64,000 nucleotides of DNA from Candidatus Heimdallarchaeota archaeon (lineage in GTDB: Archaea; Asgardarchaeota; Heimdallarchaeia; JABLTI01). Under the pieces are notes generated by a model. It searched no databases, was not told the DNA's origin, and was given only the letters and a program-made list of their open reading frames with translations. The stretch is taken from assembly GCA_030614005.1 (NCBI GenBank), contig JAUWKS010000002.1:32101-96100 (forward strand), read 5' to 3'. The position numbers and the translations under genes were made by a program. Below, piece by piece: positions 1 through 9,120 of this stretch (position 1 is the stretch's first letter; every line of letters starts with the position of its first letter).

Positions 1-11
1 TCTACGGTCAT
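1..11 (-). CDS. Start of an unidentified gene cut by the left edge
   Basis: On the minus strand an ATG at 11-9 is preceded by AGGTGAGG (complement of 14-21), a strong Shine-Dalgarno match. Only the first residues (Met-Thr-Val) lie inside the window. The start is 19 bases beyond the NAD kinase stop, so the two are probably co-transcribed. Nothing can be said about its function. Confidence 0.5.
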
Positions 12-29
12 AACCTCACCTCTAGTATT

Positions 30-866
30 TTAGAATCCTAATTTATCCTGTAACCTATTGAAGAATCCATGATCTGGAAACCGGAGAAATACTGTTTCTC
101 GTTTTGCCTGAGTAACTTCTAGTTTTGAGTCATTTGGAAATTTGTTTTCTTCTTTACCATCTATTACAATTGCTACTTTTTTAGTAGAATATGAAGGGAT
201 TGTGATGGTAACTTTAGAATCACCAGGGATAACAAAAGGTCGAATGCGCCTTGTTACGCTGTTTACAGGAACAATTTGCATTGCTTTGATTTTTGGTTCA
301 ATAATTGAACCACCAGCTGAAAGTGCATATGCAGTAGAACCTACAGGAGTAGAAACTAGCAGACCGTCAAGTCTATGATTGCCAAGATTAAATCCATCAA
401 CTTCAAGATTCAAATTACATATTTGGGCATTTTTCTCATTAGTAACGTAAACTTCGTTTAATGCTGAATGCAATTCGTTTCCATCTAAGAGTAACTTCAA
501 ACGCATACAACGCTCTAGAACAAAATCACCGACCATTATTCGTTGAAGACTTTTTTCACTGTTATCTAGAGTAGCAGTTGTAAGAAAACCAAGATAACCT
601 GCATTGATCCCAAAAATTGGTACTTCATCAGAATAACGAGCAGTCCAAAGTATAGTACCATCACCACCCAAAGCGATTACAAGATCAACAGTGTTAATTT
701 TATCCATCGAAATTGTATTTGAATGCTTCATCACTTTTGCGAAAGTCTCATTCAGATAAACATCAACGTCATATTTTTCAAAAATGCTAACAACTTCATT
801 AGCTAAAGTCTTGTGTTTACCTTGCGATAATCGTGAAATAACAGCTACTTTCTTTATACCATTCAT
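30..866 (-). CDS. nadK: NAD kinase
   Basis: Predicted cytosolic NAD kinase, which phosphorylates NAD with ATP to give NADP. The 278-residue length is normal for the family. The nucleotide-binding motif GGDGT is at residues 67-71 within DLVIALGGDGTILW, followed by the GYLGFLT segment, the central Asn-Glu of LNEVYV and the glycine-rich GSTAYALSAGG loop. The catalytic Asp of GGDGT is intact. The ATG start (866) sits behind GGAG. Another gene starts 19 bases past its stop, suggesting an operon running off the window. Family assignment is firm; NAD versus NADH preference cannot be read from sequence. Confidence 0.96.
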   Translation of the reverse strand: MNGIKKVAVISRLSQGKHKTLANEVVSIFEKYDVDVYLNETFAKVMKHSNTISMDKINTVDLVIALGGDGTILWTARYSDEVPIFGINAGYLGFLTTATLDNSEKSLQRIMVGDFVLERCMRLKLLLDGNELHSALNEVYVTNEKNAQICNLNLEVDGFNLGNHRLDGLLVSTPVGSTAYALSAGGSIIEPKIKAMQIVPVNSVTRRIRPFVIPGDSKVTITIPSYSTKKVAIVIDGKEENKFPNDSKLEVTQAKRETVFLRFPDHGFFNRLQDKLGF

Positions 867-1023
867 GGGAGGCTCTCCTATTGATCATCAGTATACATAG
901 AAAATTACAGACAGCAAAACTATTAACTTTTTCTAGTCACTAATTAAAACAATTTCATTTAGTATTATTAATGGAAAATCTTTTGTATTAAATGATTAAA
1001 GTGCGATTGAAGCAAGCAACCCT

Positions 1024-1128
1024 GGGTGGGTAGTCTAGCTTGGTATGATTCTTGGTTCGGGTCAATAATAGTTTAATCTATTTTTGCGAAAAATCAAGAG
1101 TGCGGGGGTTCAAATCCCCTCCCGCCCA
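1024..1128 (+). tRNA. tRNA-Pro (CGG anticodon) with an intron
   Basis: Acceptor arms GGGTGGG (1024-1030) and CCCGCCC (1121-1127) pair over seven bases with one G-T, followed by discriminator A1128. The T arm is GGGGG-TTCAAAT-CCCCT (1104-1120). The D arm starts GTCT at 1033. The anticodon stem is CTTGG (1051-1055) with TCAAG (1094-1098), and the loop reads TTCGGG before the interruption, giving anticodon CGG at 1058-1060. The 5' half resembles eukaryal/archaeal tRNA-Pro closely. No CCA is encoded. An alternative stem of TCTTG/CAAGA would give anticodon TCG (Arg), but it breaks D-stem pairing, so Pro is preferred. Confidence 0.9.
1062..1092 (+). other. tRNA intron at the canonical 37/38 position
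   Basis: About 31 AT-rich bases interrupt the anticodon loop between G37 (1061) and A38 (1093). Position 37/38 is the standard archaeal site, cut at a bulge-helix-bulge by EndA. The boundary could shift by one base (1063-1093), because T1062 or A1093 could serve as base 38. An EndA homologue is encoded at 42564-43145. Confidence 0.8.
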
Positions 1129-1144
1129 CTAATAGCTTTTTTCA

Positions 1145-1963
1145 TCAATTTGAACTATATTTTTCCTCAAGTTTTGAAATTATTTCTGTAACAGAGGAGG
1201 ATATCACTTTATCATTTGTTTTTAGAATTAATGAGGCATTTTTCAGGTATTTTAGTGCTTGTTCCATTGTCCCTTCATCGTAAGCATTTAATCCCAATTG
1301 AATCAGTAAATCAGCAAATTCATCTTGACTTTCATCTGGTAATTGTAAAGAATATTTTTTACTGAATCTTCTTGCAATGACATTACTTTTCATTGCTTCT
1401 TCCAATAATCCAAGTGTTATCTCTACTTTTGCTTTATCCAAACAGATGTTAATAACAAGTTGAGGTTCTTTGCTTTTTGATGCGAGAGACATCGCATTTT
1501 CCAATATTTCTAATGCTTTATCGAGTTCAGTACCCATTTTGTATTTTATGATTGCTAGATTTTTTAATCCTCGAGCTAACCCTCTTTTATCAGGAGTATT
1601 TCTTCTGATATCGAGTGCTTTTTCTTGATAATTTTCTGCGTGTTCTAATTCACCTTGCAATATGAAAGTTATAGCAATCTTATCGTAACAATCAGCCATC
1701 CCTATTTTGTGGTTAAAGTTCTTAAATGATTGAAAGGCTCGTTTGTAATGATTTCGAGATTCAATCATTTTCCCTTTATCATAATAGAGTTCCCCTAACA
1801 TTCGTAGAAGCTCTGCTAAAATTGAATGTTCGGTTGAATTACGATAATGTCTTAATGCCAAATTGAGATCTCGTAGTGCATCATCCGAATTTCCAACCTC
1901 AAACGCCTTCTTTCCGGAGAGAAAATGTAATTCTGCTTCGTCTTCTGGTTTTACTTTTGGCAT
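1145..1963 (-). CDS. TPR-repeat protein
   Basis: A 272-residue soluble protein made almost entirely of helical tetratricopeptide-like repeats, for example ELLRMLGELYYDKGKMIES, ADCYDKIAITFILQGELEHA and LKNLAIIKYKMGTELDKA. The spacing of small residues and the A/Y/G pattern fits TPR. There is no signal peptide or membrane segment. Such repeats are protein-binding scaffolds; the partner is unknown. It stands alone, reading towards the tRNA gene and divergent from the next gene. Confidence 0.75.
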   Translation of the reverse strand: MPKVKPEDEAELHFLSGKKAFEVGNSDDALRDLNLALRHYRNSTEHSILAELLRMLGELYYDKGKMIESRNHYKRAFQSFKNFNHKIGMADCYDKIAITFILQGELEHAENYQEKALDIRRNTPDKRGLARGLKNLAIIKYKMGTELDKALEILENAMSLASKSKEPQLVINICLDKAKVEITLGLLEEAMKSNVIARRFSKKYSLQLPDESQDEFADLLIQLGLNAYDEGTMEQALKYLKNASLILKTNDKVISSSVTEIISKLEEKYSSN

Positions 1964-2119
1964 TGTTAAGTCACTACTAAACTTCGATAAATTATTGTTA
2001 CAATGGGAATATAATAGCTTTTGATTAAAAAATAATTCATTTTATTAATATTTTAATTTGAAGAAAGTCTTAAAATTAGGAAGAATGTCTCATTCTTTAG
2101 TTCAATGGTGGTTTAATCA

Positions 2120-3223
2120 GTGCACAGTAACCTATCTTTCAAACGAGAGTCCTTACATTTAGACTATTTTATGGACAATAAAAATCGTATTTGTCAAGTA
2201 CTTACATGGCACCATCCCAAAGACAGAAAACTTTGCATTGTTAAATATGATCTAGGGGAAAGTCATTGGATATCTCGAGAGACTGGCTTGCGGTATAAAC
2301 GGATGTTGAAGAGTTATAGTTTGGAAGGACATCAAGATAATCTAATTAATTTCAAAGCAATAGAGCCAAATTATTTTTATCATAGTGAAGTATACGATGT
2401 TGATTTTTTGGCAGTGCCCATTAAACGAATTAAACACTATTTTTATCCTGAAGATCGTTTGAAGGAAATTATAGATGAAGAAAATAGATTGGATGATATA
2501 GAAACTAAAGTAAAGATATTGGCTGAATTATTACATGATAATTTAAAAATTCCGTTTAACAAAATGGGTATAACAGGTTCCATTGTTTGGAAAGCACAAA
2601 CGGAAAAATCAGACATTGATTTCATTGTTTATGGAAATGATTTGGCGCAAGATTTTAATGATAAATTTCCGGTAATTTATGAGATCTTTCCTGAAATCAA
2701 AGAAATGTCACCAGAAAAGAGAATGCGTTATGAAAGAAGTATGGCAAAAAAATCTGGTTTATCAATGAAATTGGCAAGCAAATATATTGCTAAGAAAAAA
2801 TGGTTATCAGTATTTGACAAGACTGATTTATCGCTTGTTTTTAGCCCATTGCCTTCCGAATTACCATTCAAATATGGTGATGAGAAATTTTCTCCAATTA
2901 TTGCTGTAGATGTAGAGTGTGAAATTACAAATAGTGATCTTGGATTTGCTTACCCTGCGATTTATCGTATTGATAATTGTCGGATCCTATCGAAATCAAC
3001 TCAAATACCTGATTTGCCTTTAGAAAGAGTACTTTCTTTCGAAGGGGCGTTAACCGGATATTTCTTGAAAGGAGAAAAAATCATCATAAGAGGATTGCTA
3101 GAAAAAGTAACAGATGGGAAAAATAATCGCTCTTTTCTCCAAATAATACTTGGAACGAAAGAATGTGTAGGTAATGAGTTCATACTCTATCCAGAAGATT
3201 ATCATTCTTTTTTGTCTAAATGA
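2120..3223 (+). CDS. Predicted nucleotidyltransferase (pol-beta fold, COG2413-like)
   Basis: A 367-residue soluble protein. Around residues 150-172 it has the nucleotidyltransferase signature TGSIVWKAQTEKSDIDFIVYG: a Gly-Ser followed by Ser-Asp-Ile-Asp, where the two Asp would bind metal. The rest resembles archaeal proteins grouped as predicted nucleotidyltransferases (COG2413); I recognise the family but know of no assigned substrate. The C-terminal third looks like an all-beta (OB-like) domain. The start is GTG with GGTGG eight bases upstream. The Roadblock gene follows after about 80 bases on the same strand. Confidence 0.7.
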   Translation: MHSNLSFKRESLHLDYFMDNKNRICQVLTWHHPKDRKLCIVKYDLGESHWISRETGLRYKRMLKSYSLEGHQDNLINFKAIEPNYFYHSEVYDVDFLAVPIKRIKHYFYPEDRLKEIIDEENRLDDIETKVKILAELLHDNLKIPFNKMGITGSIVWKAQTEKSDIDFIVYGNDLAQDFNDKFPVIYEIFPEIKEMSPEKRMRYERSMAKKSGLSMKLASKYIAKKKWLSVFDKTDLSLVFSPLPSELPFKYGDEKFSPIIAVDVECEITNSDLGFAYPAIYRIDNCRILSKSTQIPDLPLERVLSFEGALTGYFLKGEKIIIRGLLEKVTDGKNNRSFLQIILGTKECVGNEFILYPEDYHSFLSK

Positions 3224-3304
3224 TTACCTTTAATTAGAACTGCTCAATTGTTACTAAAGAAAAGTTATTATTATTGAGATTAGAATGGTAGAGCGGGATG
3301 AACT

Positions 3305-3667
3305 ATGTCTGAAAAATTAGTTACTGCAGCAACAGAATTTCGTGATAAAATACCCGAGTTAGAAGGTCTCCTAATCGGGAAATTAGATGGGACAAAGCTT
3401 TGGGCTGATACTCTTGTAGAGTTAAAACATGAGTTTATTCTCTCAAGTGCTTCAGTTGTCGTTCGAGCGATGAAAAAACTTAGTGAATCCCTTGAAAAGA
3501 AAGAAGTAAAAATAATCGATGGTGAACTTGAGGAAGGATATATTACCATTATAGTTTCCAAGAAAGCAATCTTAGTTGGTTTTTACGGGGAAGATGCGCG
3601 TTCCCAAGTAGGAATTATTAAGAAGAATTTGCGAACTTTTGCTAATCAAATTGAGAAACTCATTTAG
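3305..3667 (+). CDS. Roadblock/LC7 domain protein
   Basis: A 120-residue single-domain protein with the Roadblock/LC7 pattern: an N-terminal helix, a strand-turn-strand GLLIGKLDGTKLWADTL, a long central helix with paired small residues (SSASVVVRAMKKLSESL), a strand pair (IIDGELEEGYITIIVSKKAI) and a C-terminal helix. Roadblock domains dimerise and act as scaffolds or regulators of small Ras-like GTPases; Asgard genomes carry many. An Arf-like GTPase is encoded in this window at 38238, but partnership is only a guess. The ATG start follows a GGGATG-like weak ribosome site. Confidence 0.8.
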   Translation: MSEKLVTAATEFRDKIPELEGLLIGKLDGTKLWADTLVELKHEFILSSASVVVRAMKKLSESLEKKEVKIIDGELEEGYITIIVSKKAILVGFYGEDARSQVGIIKKNLRTFANQIEKLI

Positions 3668-3693
3668 AAGGAGTTTAGATTATCAGACAATAT

Positions 3694-3744
3694 CCTTCGA
3701 TTCCCATTTTTTTCTTTTAAATGAATCAAAATGGGATATGAAGG
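3694..3744 (+). terminator. Long inverted repeat, probable terminator or structured RNA
   Basis: CCTTC (3694-3698) and TCCCATTTT (3702-3710) pair exactly with AAAATGGGA (3728-3736) and GAAGG (3740-3744), separated by a 3x3 internal loop and a 17-base loop. It lies 27 bases after the Roadblock stop. A T-tract sits in the loop and another at 3766-3770. A terminator is the simplest reading, but the stem is longer than needed for that. Confidence 0.5.
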
Positions 3745-3931
3745 TAAGTTATAGATAATACAACCCTTTTTGATGAGAGGGAAACAATTTGAAGTAGAAG
3801 TCTCAAAACCATTTAAAAAGAGAAAGAATTTGCTGAGGTAAAGATAGTCTCAGTTTGAAGAATATTAATAACATTTCATGAGAGAAATAATGTCGGATGT
3901 AAACGAATGAAATGTTGTGAGGACAACAAGC

Positions 3932-3937
3932 AGGTGA
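3932..3937 (+). promoter_or_regulatory. Shine-Dalgarno site that fixes the SMC start
   Basis: AGGTGA at 3932-3937 is seven bases before a CTG at 3945. It matches the ribosome sites in front of ScpA (AGGTG) and Alba (AGGTGATT). No ATG, GTG or TTG lies in frame between the upstream stop (3918-3920) and the conserved SMC N-terminus. Confidence 0.7.
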
Positions 3938-3944
3938 ATTACTA

Positions 3945-6900
3945 CTGGTTCATATTAAAAGATTAGTTCTTGAAAACTTCAAGAGCTATGGTCGACGCAA
4001 GGTTGTACTTCACTTAACCAAAGGACTGACAGTTATTAGTGGACCAAATGGCTGTGGAAAGTCCAATATTTCTGATGCAATACAATTTGTTATTGGCCAG
4101 CTTAGTTCAAAAACAATTCGAAGTGACAAGTTATCTGGAGTAATTTTTTCAGGGACAAGAGAAGGACAAAAAACAGCTCTAAATGCAAAAGTCACACTCG
4201 TACTCGATAATGCAGCAGAACCAAAAGAAATTCCGATAGCAACTGATGAAGTTCATATTAGTAGAAAAGTGCATCTTGATGGAAGAAGTGAATATTTTCT
4301 TAATGGTTCCAAAATTACTCGAAATGAGATTATTGATACAATTGCAATGTGTGGTATCTCAATTGACGGTTACAATGTTATTCGACAAGGTGAAATAGCT
4401 AATTTTGCAAATATGTCTCCATTACAAGTCAGAGGTCTTTTTGAAGAAATTGCTGGGATAGCCTCTTATGATGAAAAGAAGGTTAAAGCCCAGAAAAACC
4501 TCGATGATGCACGAACAAAATTACGTATTGCAACTGTAAGATTAGAAGAATCAATGAAGAATCTTGTAAGACTAGAAAAAGAAAAGGAAGATGCAGTAAG
4601 ATACCAAGAACTAAACATTCGGATTAAGAGTACAGAAGCAAAACTTGTTCATGCACGGATAAGACAATTAAAGGATAAGATAGTTGAGATTATCTCAAAA
4701 ATAGATGACTTAAAAGAAAAGAAGAAGAGTTCTGAGGAAACGATTGATCAATTAACTGTGGCAATTGGTTCATATGATAAAAGGCTCAAAGAAGCAAAAG
4801 CAAAAGTAAAAGATGCTACAACGCAGTCATTCAATACTCTTACAAGTGAAATTGAGAAATTAACAAGAAAATACTCTATTGACTTATCAAATAGAAATCA
4901 GAAAGAACGCGAGCTAGAACAACTAAAGGAAAACAAAATAACAGCAAAAGAAGAATTAGATACCATACATCTAGAGAATTCAGAGCTTACAAATAACAAT
5001 TTAACAACTAAAGAACAATTAGATGGCACTGATAGCACGCTCAAAAAAATCAAAGAGGAACTTGATCTCAAAAGACAGATGCTTGAAACATCAAAAAGCA
5101 ATGAAGTAATGAATCAATTAGAAGAAATACGCTCAACCTCTGCAGAGATGAATAAACGAAGAGCTGATATTGAATCTCAATTGGCTATTTTTAATAACAA
5201 CATTAACATTACAAAATCAAAATTAAGTGAGCGAGAAAAGAGAGTAGTGGAAGTTGCAGGTATTCTTGCTACTTTTCTAAGTCGAAAAGCAAAGTATACT
5301 ACTGAAATTAATGATTATAATGAGCTCGCGAGAAAATTAAAAGTTAAAGTGAATGAATTAAGAGTAGAGCTGGATACGGTTGAAGAAGAAATAGTGGAAA
5401 ATGAGCAAAACGTTCGAGAGAAAGCTATCAATATTAAGCAAATTCAAACAGAATTGGATACTACAAAGAAAATTATGGCAGAAATAACTAGTAGAGATAA
5501 AGGAATAAAACTTGTATTGGAAGCAAGAGATTCAGGGGATATACAAGGTATCTACGGTACTATTGGAGAAATTTGTAAAACGCATTCAAAATACTCCATC
5601 GCTTTGAATATTACAGCAGGTAATCGCACTAATCATATTGTAGTGGAAACGGATGAAGTAGCAGCACAATGTGTAATGATGGTTAAAAAAGCAAAGGCAG
5701 GTAGAGTGACCTTTTTACCCCTCAATAAATTGAAACCTTTTGTTATTAGTGCAGATATAAAAGAAAAAGGAGTAATTGGTAAAGCTATAGATTTAGTTGA
5801 GTTTAATGAGAAATATCGAAAAGCAGCAGAATTTGTTTTTGGGCAAACAGTTATTGTTAAAAATCTAGATGCTGCACGAAAAATCGGTTCCTCTTATAGA
5901 GCAGTAACTTTAGATGGGGATGTAGTTAATCCATCTGGAGCAATAACAGGTGGTTTCTATAGAGCGAGGGCAACATCAAAAATCTCGTTAATAATAGAAG
6001 AAGAAGGAAAGCTTCCAGAAATGGAAGAAGAATATGAAACCTTACAAGATGAACGAAGTAGATTGTTAGAATATCGATCTGATATTGTAAAGGAATTGAA
6101 TGAAGATCTTCAACCACAACTGAATGAAGTGATAAGAAATGGAGATTTGAGAGAACGAGACATCAATATAATCCAAGAAGAAATTGAAATAAGAAGTCAA
6201 GAAAACATTCGAATTCAAAAAGAATTGGAACACCTCTCAAAAGAGTTTGAAGATTTAGAAGTAAAAATTGATGATTTATTAAATTCTAAAAAAGATATTA
6301 CTGTTACCCTTGAAACATTATCAGATTCAGAAATGAAACTTAAAGAGGAACTTGATACTAACGGCATTCAAGATGTTCTCACTGAAATAAAGATTAAAGA
6401 AAGTCAGCAAGTTGAAATTGGTGATATAATTAATAACCTGAAGATGAAACAATTCAAAACTTCAGCTGAATTAGAAACAAATAGAAAAGCAATCGAAGAA
6501 ATTCAAAAGAGAATTGAAAGTATAGAGAAGAATGAACCTGACTTATTAAATGAAGTTACTCTCATCCAAAAAACAGTCGATGAAATTGCTGCTGAGATAA
6601 ATCAAAAGAAAGAGCAACGAGATAAATTGTTCTCTCTTATAGAAGAGAGTCAGAATGAACAGGAGAGATTGGAAGAAGAACAAGCAAACACGAGGGAACG
6701 CTTGGAAGAGGAAAGACAGGAACAAAATCAAATAATTATTTTAGTTGAAAGGTTTGTTAATGAAAAATCCAATAACGAAGGACAAATAACTGAATTAGAA
6801 CAAATTGCTGCTGAAAGAGATTTACCATATATATTTGCTGAAGATGAAGAAATTGATATTAATGTTCTGAGAGAAGTTATTACCGGATTAAAAGCAGAAC

Positions 6901-7562
6901 TCGATGCGCTCCCAGAAATCAATATGAAAGCAGTTTCTCAATATGAAGAGGAACTTGAATTAAATAACGAATTATTGGACAAAAGAAAATTCGTTGAAAG
7001 AGATTTTGAAGCTATTAGCCAAGCAATAAACGACATTGAAAGCGAAAAACGAGAAAAATTCATGATTATTTTCAATAATATTTCAAAAGATTTCAATAGA
7101 GTCTTTGGCATTCTTTCACCTGATGGAAGAGCAAAAGTGGAATTAGAAGACCCTGATGATCCATTCAACGGAGGTGTCCTCATTTCAGCTAATCCTGGTG
7201 GAAAGAAAATTGCTAGTATGTTATCTCTTTCCGGTGGCGAAAAATCTCTCACAGCACTAGCAATGATTTTTGCAATACAAAGATATAAACCAGCACCATT
7301 CTATGTTCTAGATGAAATTGATGCTTTCTTAGATCTAAATAATGTCTACAAAGTTGCCACACTTGTTCGCGAAATGAGCAGTGCAACACAAATAATAGTC
7401 ATTAGTTTAAGAGCACCAATGATTGCTGCAGCAGAAAAGATATTTGGTGTTACTGCGGGTGAAGATCGCATTTCTCAGATTGTTACCGTATCATTAGATG
7501 AAGTAATGAAAATCGTTGAGAAAACAGATATACCATCAGAAGCAGAGGTTTACGATTACTAA
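3945..7562 (+). CDS. smc: Chromosome segregation ATPase SMC, starting at CTG
   Basis: Condensin-type SMC, about 1205 residues, which compacts and segregates chromosomes as an ATP-driven DNA loop-organising dimer. The N-terminal head has RLVLENFKSYG and Walker A GPNGCGKS. Two long coiled coils flank a hinge near residues 540-690 (GIYGTIGEI, LDGDVVNPSGAITGGF). The C-terminal head has the ABC signature LSLSGGEKSLTALA and Walker B FYVLDEIDAFLD. The first ATG (4269) would delete the whole Walker A region, so it cannot be the real start. The frame opens only at 3921, and the best initiator is CTG 3945 behind AGGTGA, giving (M)VHIKRLVLENF. ScpA follows 76 bases later. Confidence 0.93.
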   Translation: MVHIKRLVLENFKSYGRRKVVLHLTKGLTVISGPNGCGKSNISDAIQFVIGQLSSKTIRSDKLSGVIFSGTREGQKTALNAKVTLVLDNAAEPKEIPIATDEVHISRKVHLDGRSEYFLNGSKITRNEIIDTIAMCGISIDGYNVIRQGEIANFANMSPLQVRGLFEEIAGIASYDEKKVKAQKNLDDARTKLRIATVRLEESMKNLVRLEKEKEDAVRYQELNIRIKSTEAKLVHARIRQLKDKIVEIISKIDDLKEKKKSSEETIDQLTVAIGSYDKRLKEAKAKVKDATTQSFNTLTSEIEKLTRKYSIDLSNRNQKERELEQLKENKITAKEELDTIHLENSELTNNNLTTKEQLDGTDSTLKKIKEELDLKRQMLETSKSNEVMNQLEEIRSTSAEMNKRRADIESQLAIFNNNINITKSKLSEREKRVVEVAGILATFLSRKAKYTTEINDYNELARKLKVKVNELRVELDTVEEEIVENEQNVREKAINIKQIQTELDTTKKIMAEITSRDKGIKLVLEARDSGDIQGIYGTIGEICKTHSKYSIALNITAGNRTNHIVVETDEVAAQCVMMVKKAKAGRVTFLPLNKLKPFVISADIKEKGVIGKAIDLVEFNEKYRKAAEFVFGQTVIVKNLDAARKIGSSYRAVTLDGDVVNPSGAITGGFYRARATSKISLIIEEEGKLPEMEEEYETLQDERSRLLEYRSDIVKELNEDLQPQLNEVIRNGDLRERDINIIQEEIEIRSQENIRIQKELEHLSKEFEDLEVKIDDLLNSKKDITVTLETLSDSEMKLKEELDTNGIQDVLTEIKIKESQQVEIGDIINNLKMKQFKTSAELETNRKAIEEIQKRIESIEKNEPDLLNEVTLIQKTVDEIAAEINQKKEQRDKLFSLIEESQNEQERLEEEQANTRERLEEERQEQNQIIILVERFVNEKSNNEGQITELEQIAAERDLPYIFAEDEEIDINVLREVITGLKAELDALPEINMKAVSQYEEELELNNELLDKRKFVERDFEAISQAINDIESEKREKFMIIFNNISKDFNRVFGILSPDGRAKVELEDPDDPFNGGVLISANPGGKKIASMLSLSGGEKSLTALAMIFAIQRYKPAPFYVLDEIDAFLDLNNVYKVATLVREMSSATQIIVISLRAPMIAAAEKIFGVTAGEDRISQIVTVSLDEVMKIVEKTDIPSEAEVYDY

Positions 7563-7638
7563 CATTTATTCATAATTTTAGGTTTTGATACCTTAATAAA
7601 AGATAACAAGTAGAACAATAACAACAGGTGTAAATCAA

Positions 7639-8526
7639 ATGGCGCAAAAAGATTTTGGATTAAATCAGGAAGAAAATCAAGGTATTCCTAATGATTACCC
7701 TTTCTGGTTGCGTGCACCTTTTAGATTGTTAACTGATGTAACTCAATTTCGCAAGGTTGACCCTTGGGATTTGGAGATTGCTGATTTGATTACTCGATTT
7801 GTACAAGAAATGAGAAGCACCGATGACATTAATTTTCCTGTACTCGGTAGAGCAATTCTCTCAGCAGCAATTTTGTATCGTGCAAAAGTAAGTGATCTCA
7901 TTAAACTTATTGAAGAAACAGATGATACTAAGGAAGACTTAGAAGCTTTAGGGTTTGATATCCCAGAAATAAGTCCATCGTACCACATTTCTCAAAGACC
8001 AGTAACATTTAATGAATTAGTTTACGCATTTCAAGGATTGCTTAAACAAGAGGCAAGATACAAGCAACGAGTAGCCATAGGAAAGAGAAAAGCTCTAATT
8101 CAACCTTTACAATTACCAGCTGAACCAGTAAGGATTATTGATGAAGAATCAACGAAAATAGCTAAACTCAAAAAGGATGTTTATAAAGAACTAGTTAAAT
8201 TGTATGAAAAATACAAACGACCAATTAGATTTGACGAATTACTAAAACCAAATTCAAATCGAATTACAATCATTCGTTCGTTTCTTTGTATATTATTTTT
8301 ATGTTTTGAGACAAAAGCACAATTATTCCAAGATGAAGATTTAGCGATTATTACTCTCAGACCAATCAGAGATAATGAAGAGGAATTCTTAGGCGGTTTA
8401 GAGAAAGTAATTGAGGAAAAACTAAGAGATGGAACTCCAGCAGAGGACGGCGTAACTATTTCAGATATAGATGAAGAAAATGATTTCATTGAAGAAAGCG
8501 ATATGCTCTTTGAGGAAGAAGATTGA
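7639..8526 (+). CDS. scpA: Segregation and condensation protein A
   Basis: Kleisin subunit that bridges the SMC heads. The 295-residue length is typical. The N-terminal segment FWLRAPFRLLTDVTQFRKVD and PWDLEIADLITRFVQEM carries the family pattern in which an N-terminal helical domain binds the SMC neck, followed by AAILYRAKVSDLIKL. The C-terminal part is acidic and ends in DMLFEEED. It starts at ATG behind AGGTG, 76 bases after smc in the same direction, so the two are likely co-transcribed. No ScpB gene is visible here. Confidence 0.93.
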   Translation: MAQKDFGLNQEENQGIPNDYPFWLRAPFRLLTDVTQFRKVDPWDLEIADLITRFVQEMRSTDDINFPVLGRAILSAAILYRAKVSDLIKLIEETDDTKEDLEALGFDIPEISPSYHISQRPVTFNELVYAFQGLLKQEARYKQRVAIGKRKALIQPLQLPAEPVRIIDEESTKIAKLKKDVYKELVKLYEKYKRPIRFDELLKPNSNRITIIRSFLCILFLCFETKAQLFQDEDLAIITLRPIRDNEEEFLGGLEKVIEEKLRDGTPAEDGVTISDIDEENDFIEESDMLFEEED

Positions 8527-8586
8527 GTTATTTTTCGAAATTAGAAAAATAGTGCTTGTTTTAAGAATCTTAAATAGAAAGAATAA

Positions 8587-8610
8587 CTTTTGATGGTTTT
8601 ACATCAAAAG
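8587..8610. terminator. Bidirectional hairpin terminator candidate
   Basis: CTTTTGATG (8587-8595) pairs perfectly with CATCAAAAG (8602-8610) around a six-base loop. It sits between the converging scpA and Sec61-beta genes, where a shared terminator is expected. Confidence 0.6.
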
Positions 8611-8623
8611 CTTAACCAAGTAA

Positions 8624-8824
8624 TTAGGTGGTTGTGCCTGTGAATAGTTTTAACACCCAAGGACCTGCTAAAACAATTACAATTAATACTACTGCAAAAA
8701 TCATAACAGCATATGGCCCAACTTTAATTCCAGGAGTATCTTCTTCGAAGAATCTGATTAAACCTGCACCTGTTGCAGGCATTGCACCGCTACTGCTTCC
8801 ACTAGATTTTTGTCTTCTACTCAT
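8624..8824 (-). CDS. secG: Preprotein translocase subunit Sec61-beta
   Basis: A 66-residue tail-anchored membrane protein. The cytoplasmic N-terminus is basic and rich in Ser/Gly (MSRRQKSSGSSSG), followed by the family motif MPATGAGLIRFFEED and GIKVGPYAVM, then a single transmembrane helix VMIFAVVLIVIVLAGPWV. This is the archaeal/eukaryal Sec61-beta, the small non-essential subunit of the SecYEbeta channel. The ATG follows GAGG on the minus strand. It is monocistronic and converges with scpA. Confidence 0.95.
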   Translation of the reverse strand: MSRRQKSSGSSSGAMPATGAGLIRFFEEDTPGIKVGPYAVMIFAVVLIVIVLAGPWVLKLFTGTTT

Positions 8825-9120
8825 TATCGTTAATCCTCTAATTAATCAGTATCCATTCTTTCAGAGAACTATTCTTTAAACTTTCGGATAGTCTTGCGAT
8901 TCGAGTATTTGTAAAAATGGAAACAGAGGCAGAAGAGGAGAATTGGAAATAGCAAATCAAAAAACATCCTTAAAAGAGGGAATGTTATAATATCTCTGGG
9001 TTAGCAACGAGCAGTAGAAATTAAAGGCGCTAATCAAAACAAATTTACCCGGGTTAAAGGGTTTGGATTTTGATAAAGCAATAGAATTGAATCCTTATAG
9101 GTAAATTAATTGTATATACA
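8825..9120. other. Intergenic region between Sec61-beta and the MoxR operon
   Basis: No gene seen. It must hold divergent promoters. An isolated GC-rich palindrome ACCCGGGT (9047-9054) lies about 70 bases before the MoxR start, and a TATA-like TTGTATATA is at about 9109-9117. Either could be regulatory. Confidence 0.3.

Noticed and set aside
1050..1099. tRNA-Arg(TCG) reading of the tRNA gene
   Set aside because: A perfect TCTTG/CAAGA stem is possible, but it shifts the D arm out of pairing and conflicts with the strong tRNA-Pro similarity of the 5' half.
4269..7562. SMC starting at the first ATG
   Set aside because: This start removes the Walker A motif and the first strand of the ATPase head, which are present in frame upstream; CTG 3945 is preferred.
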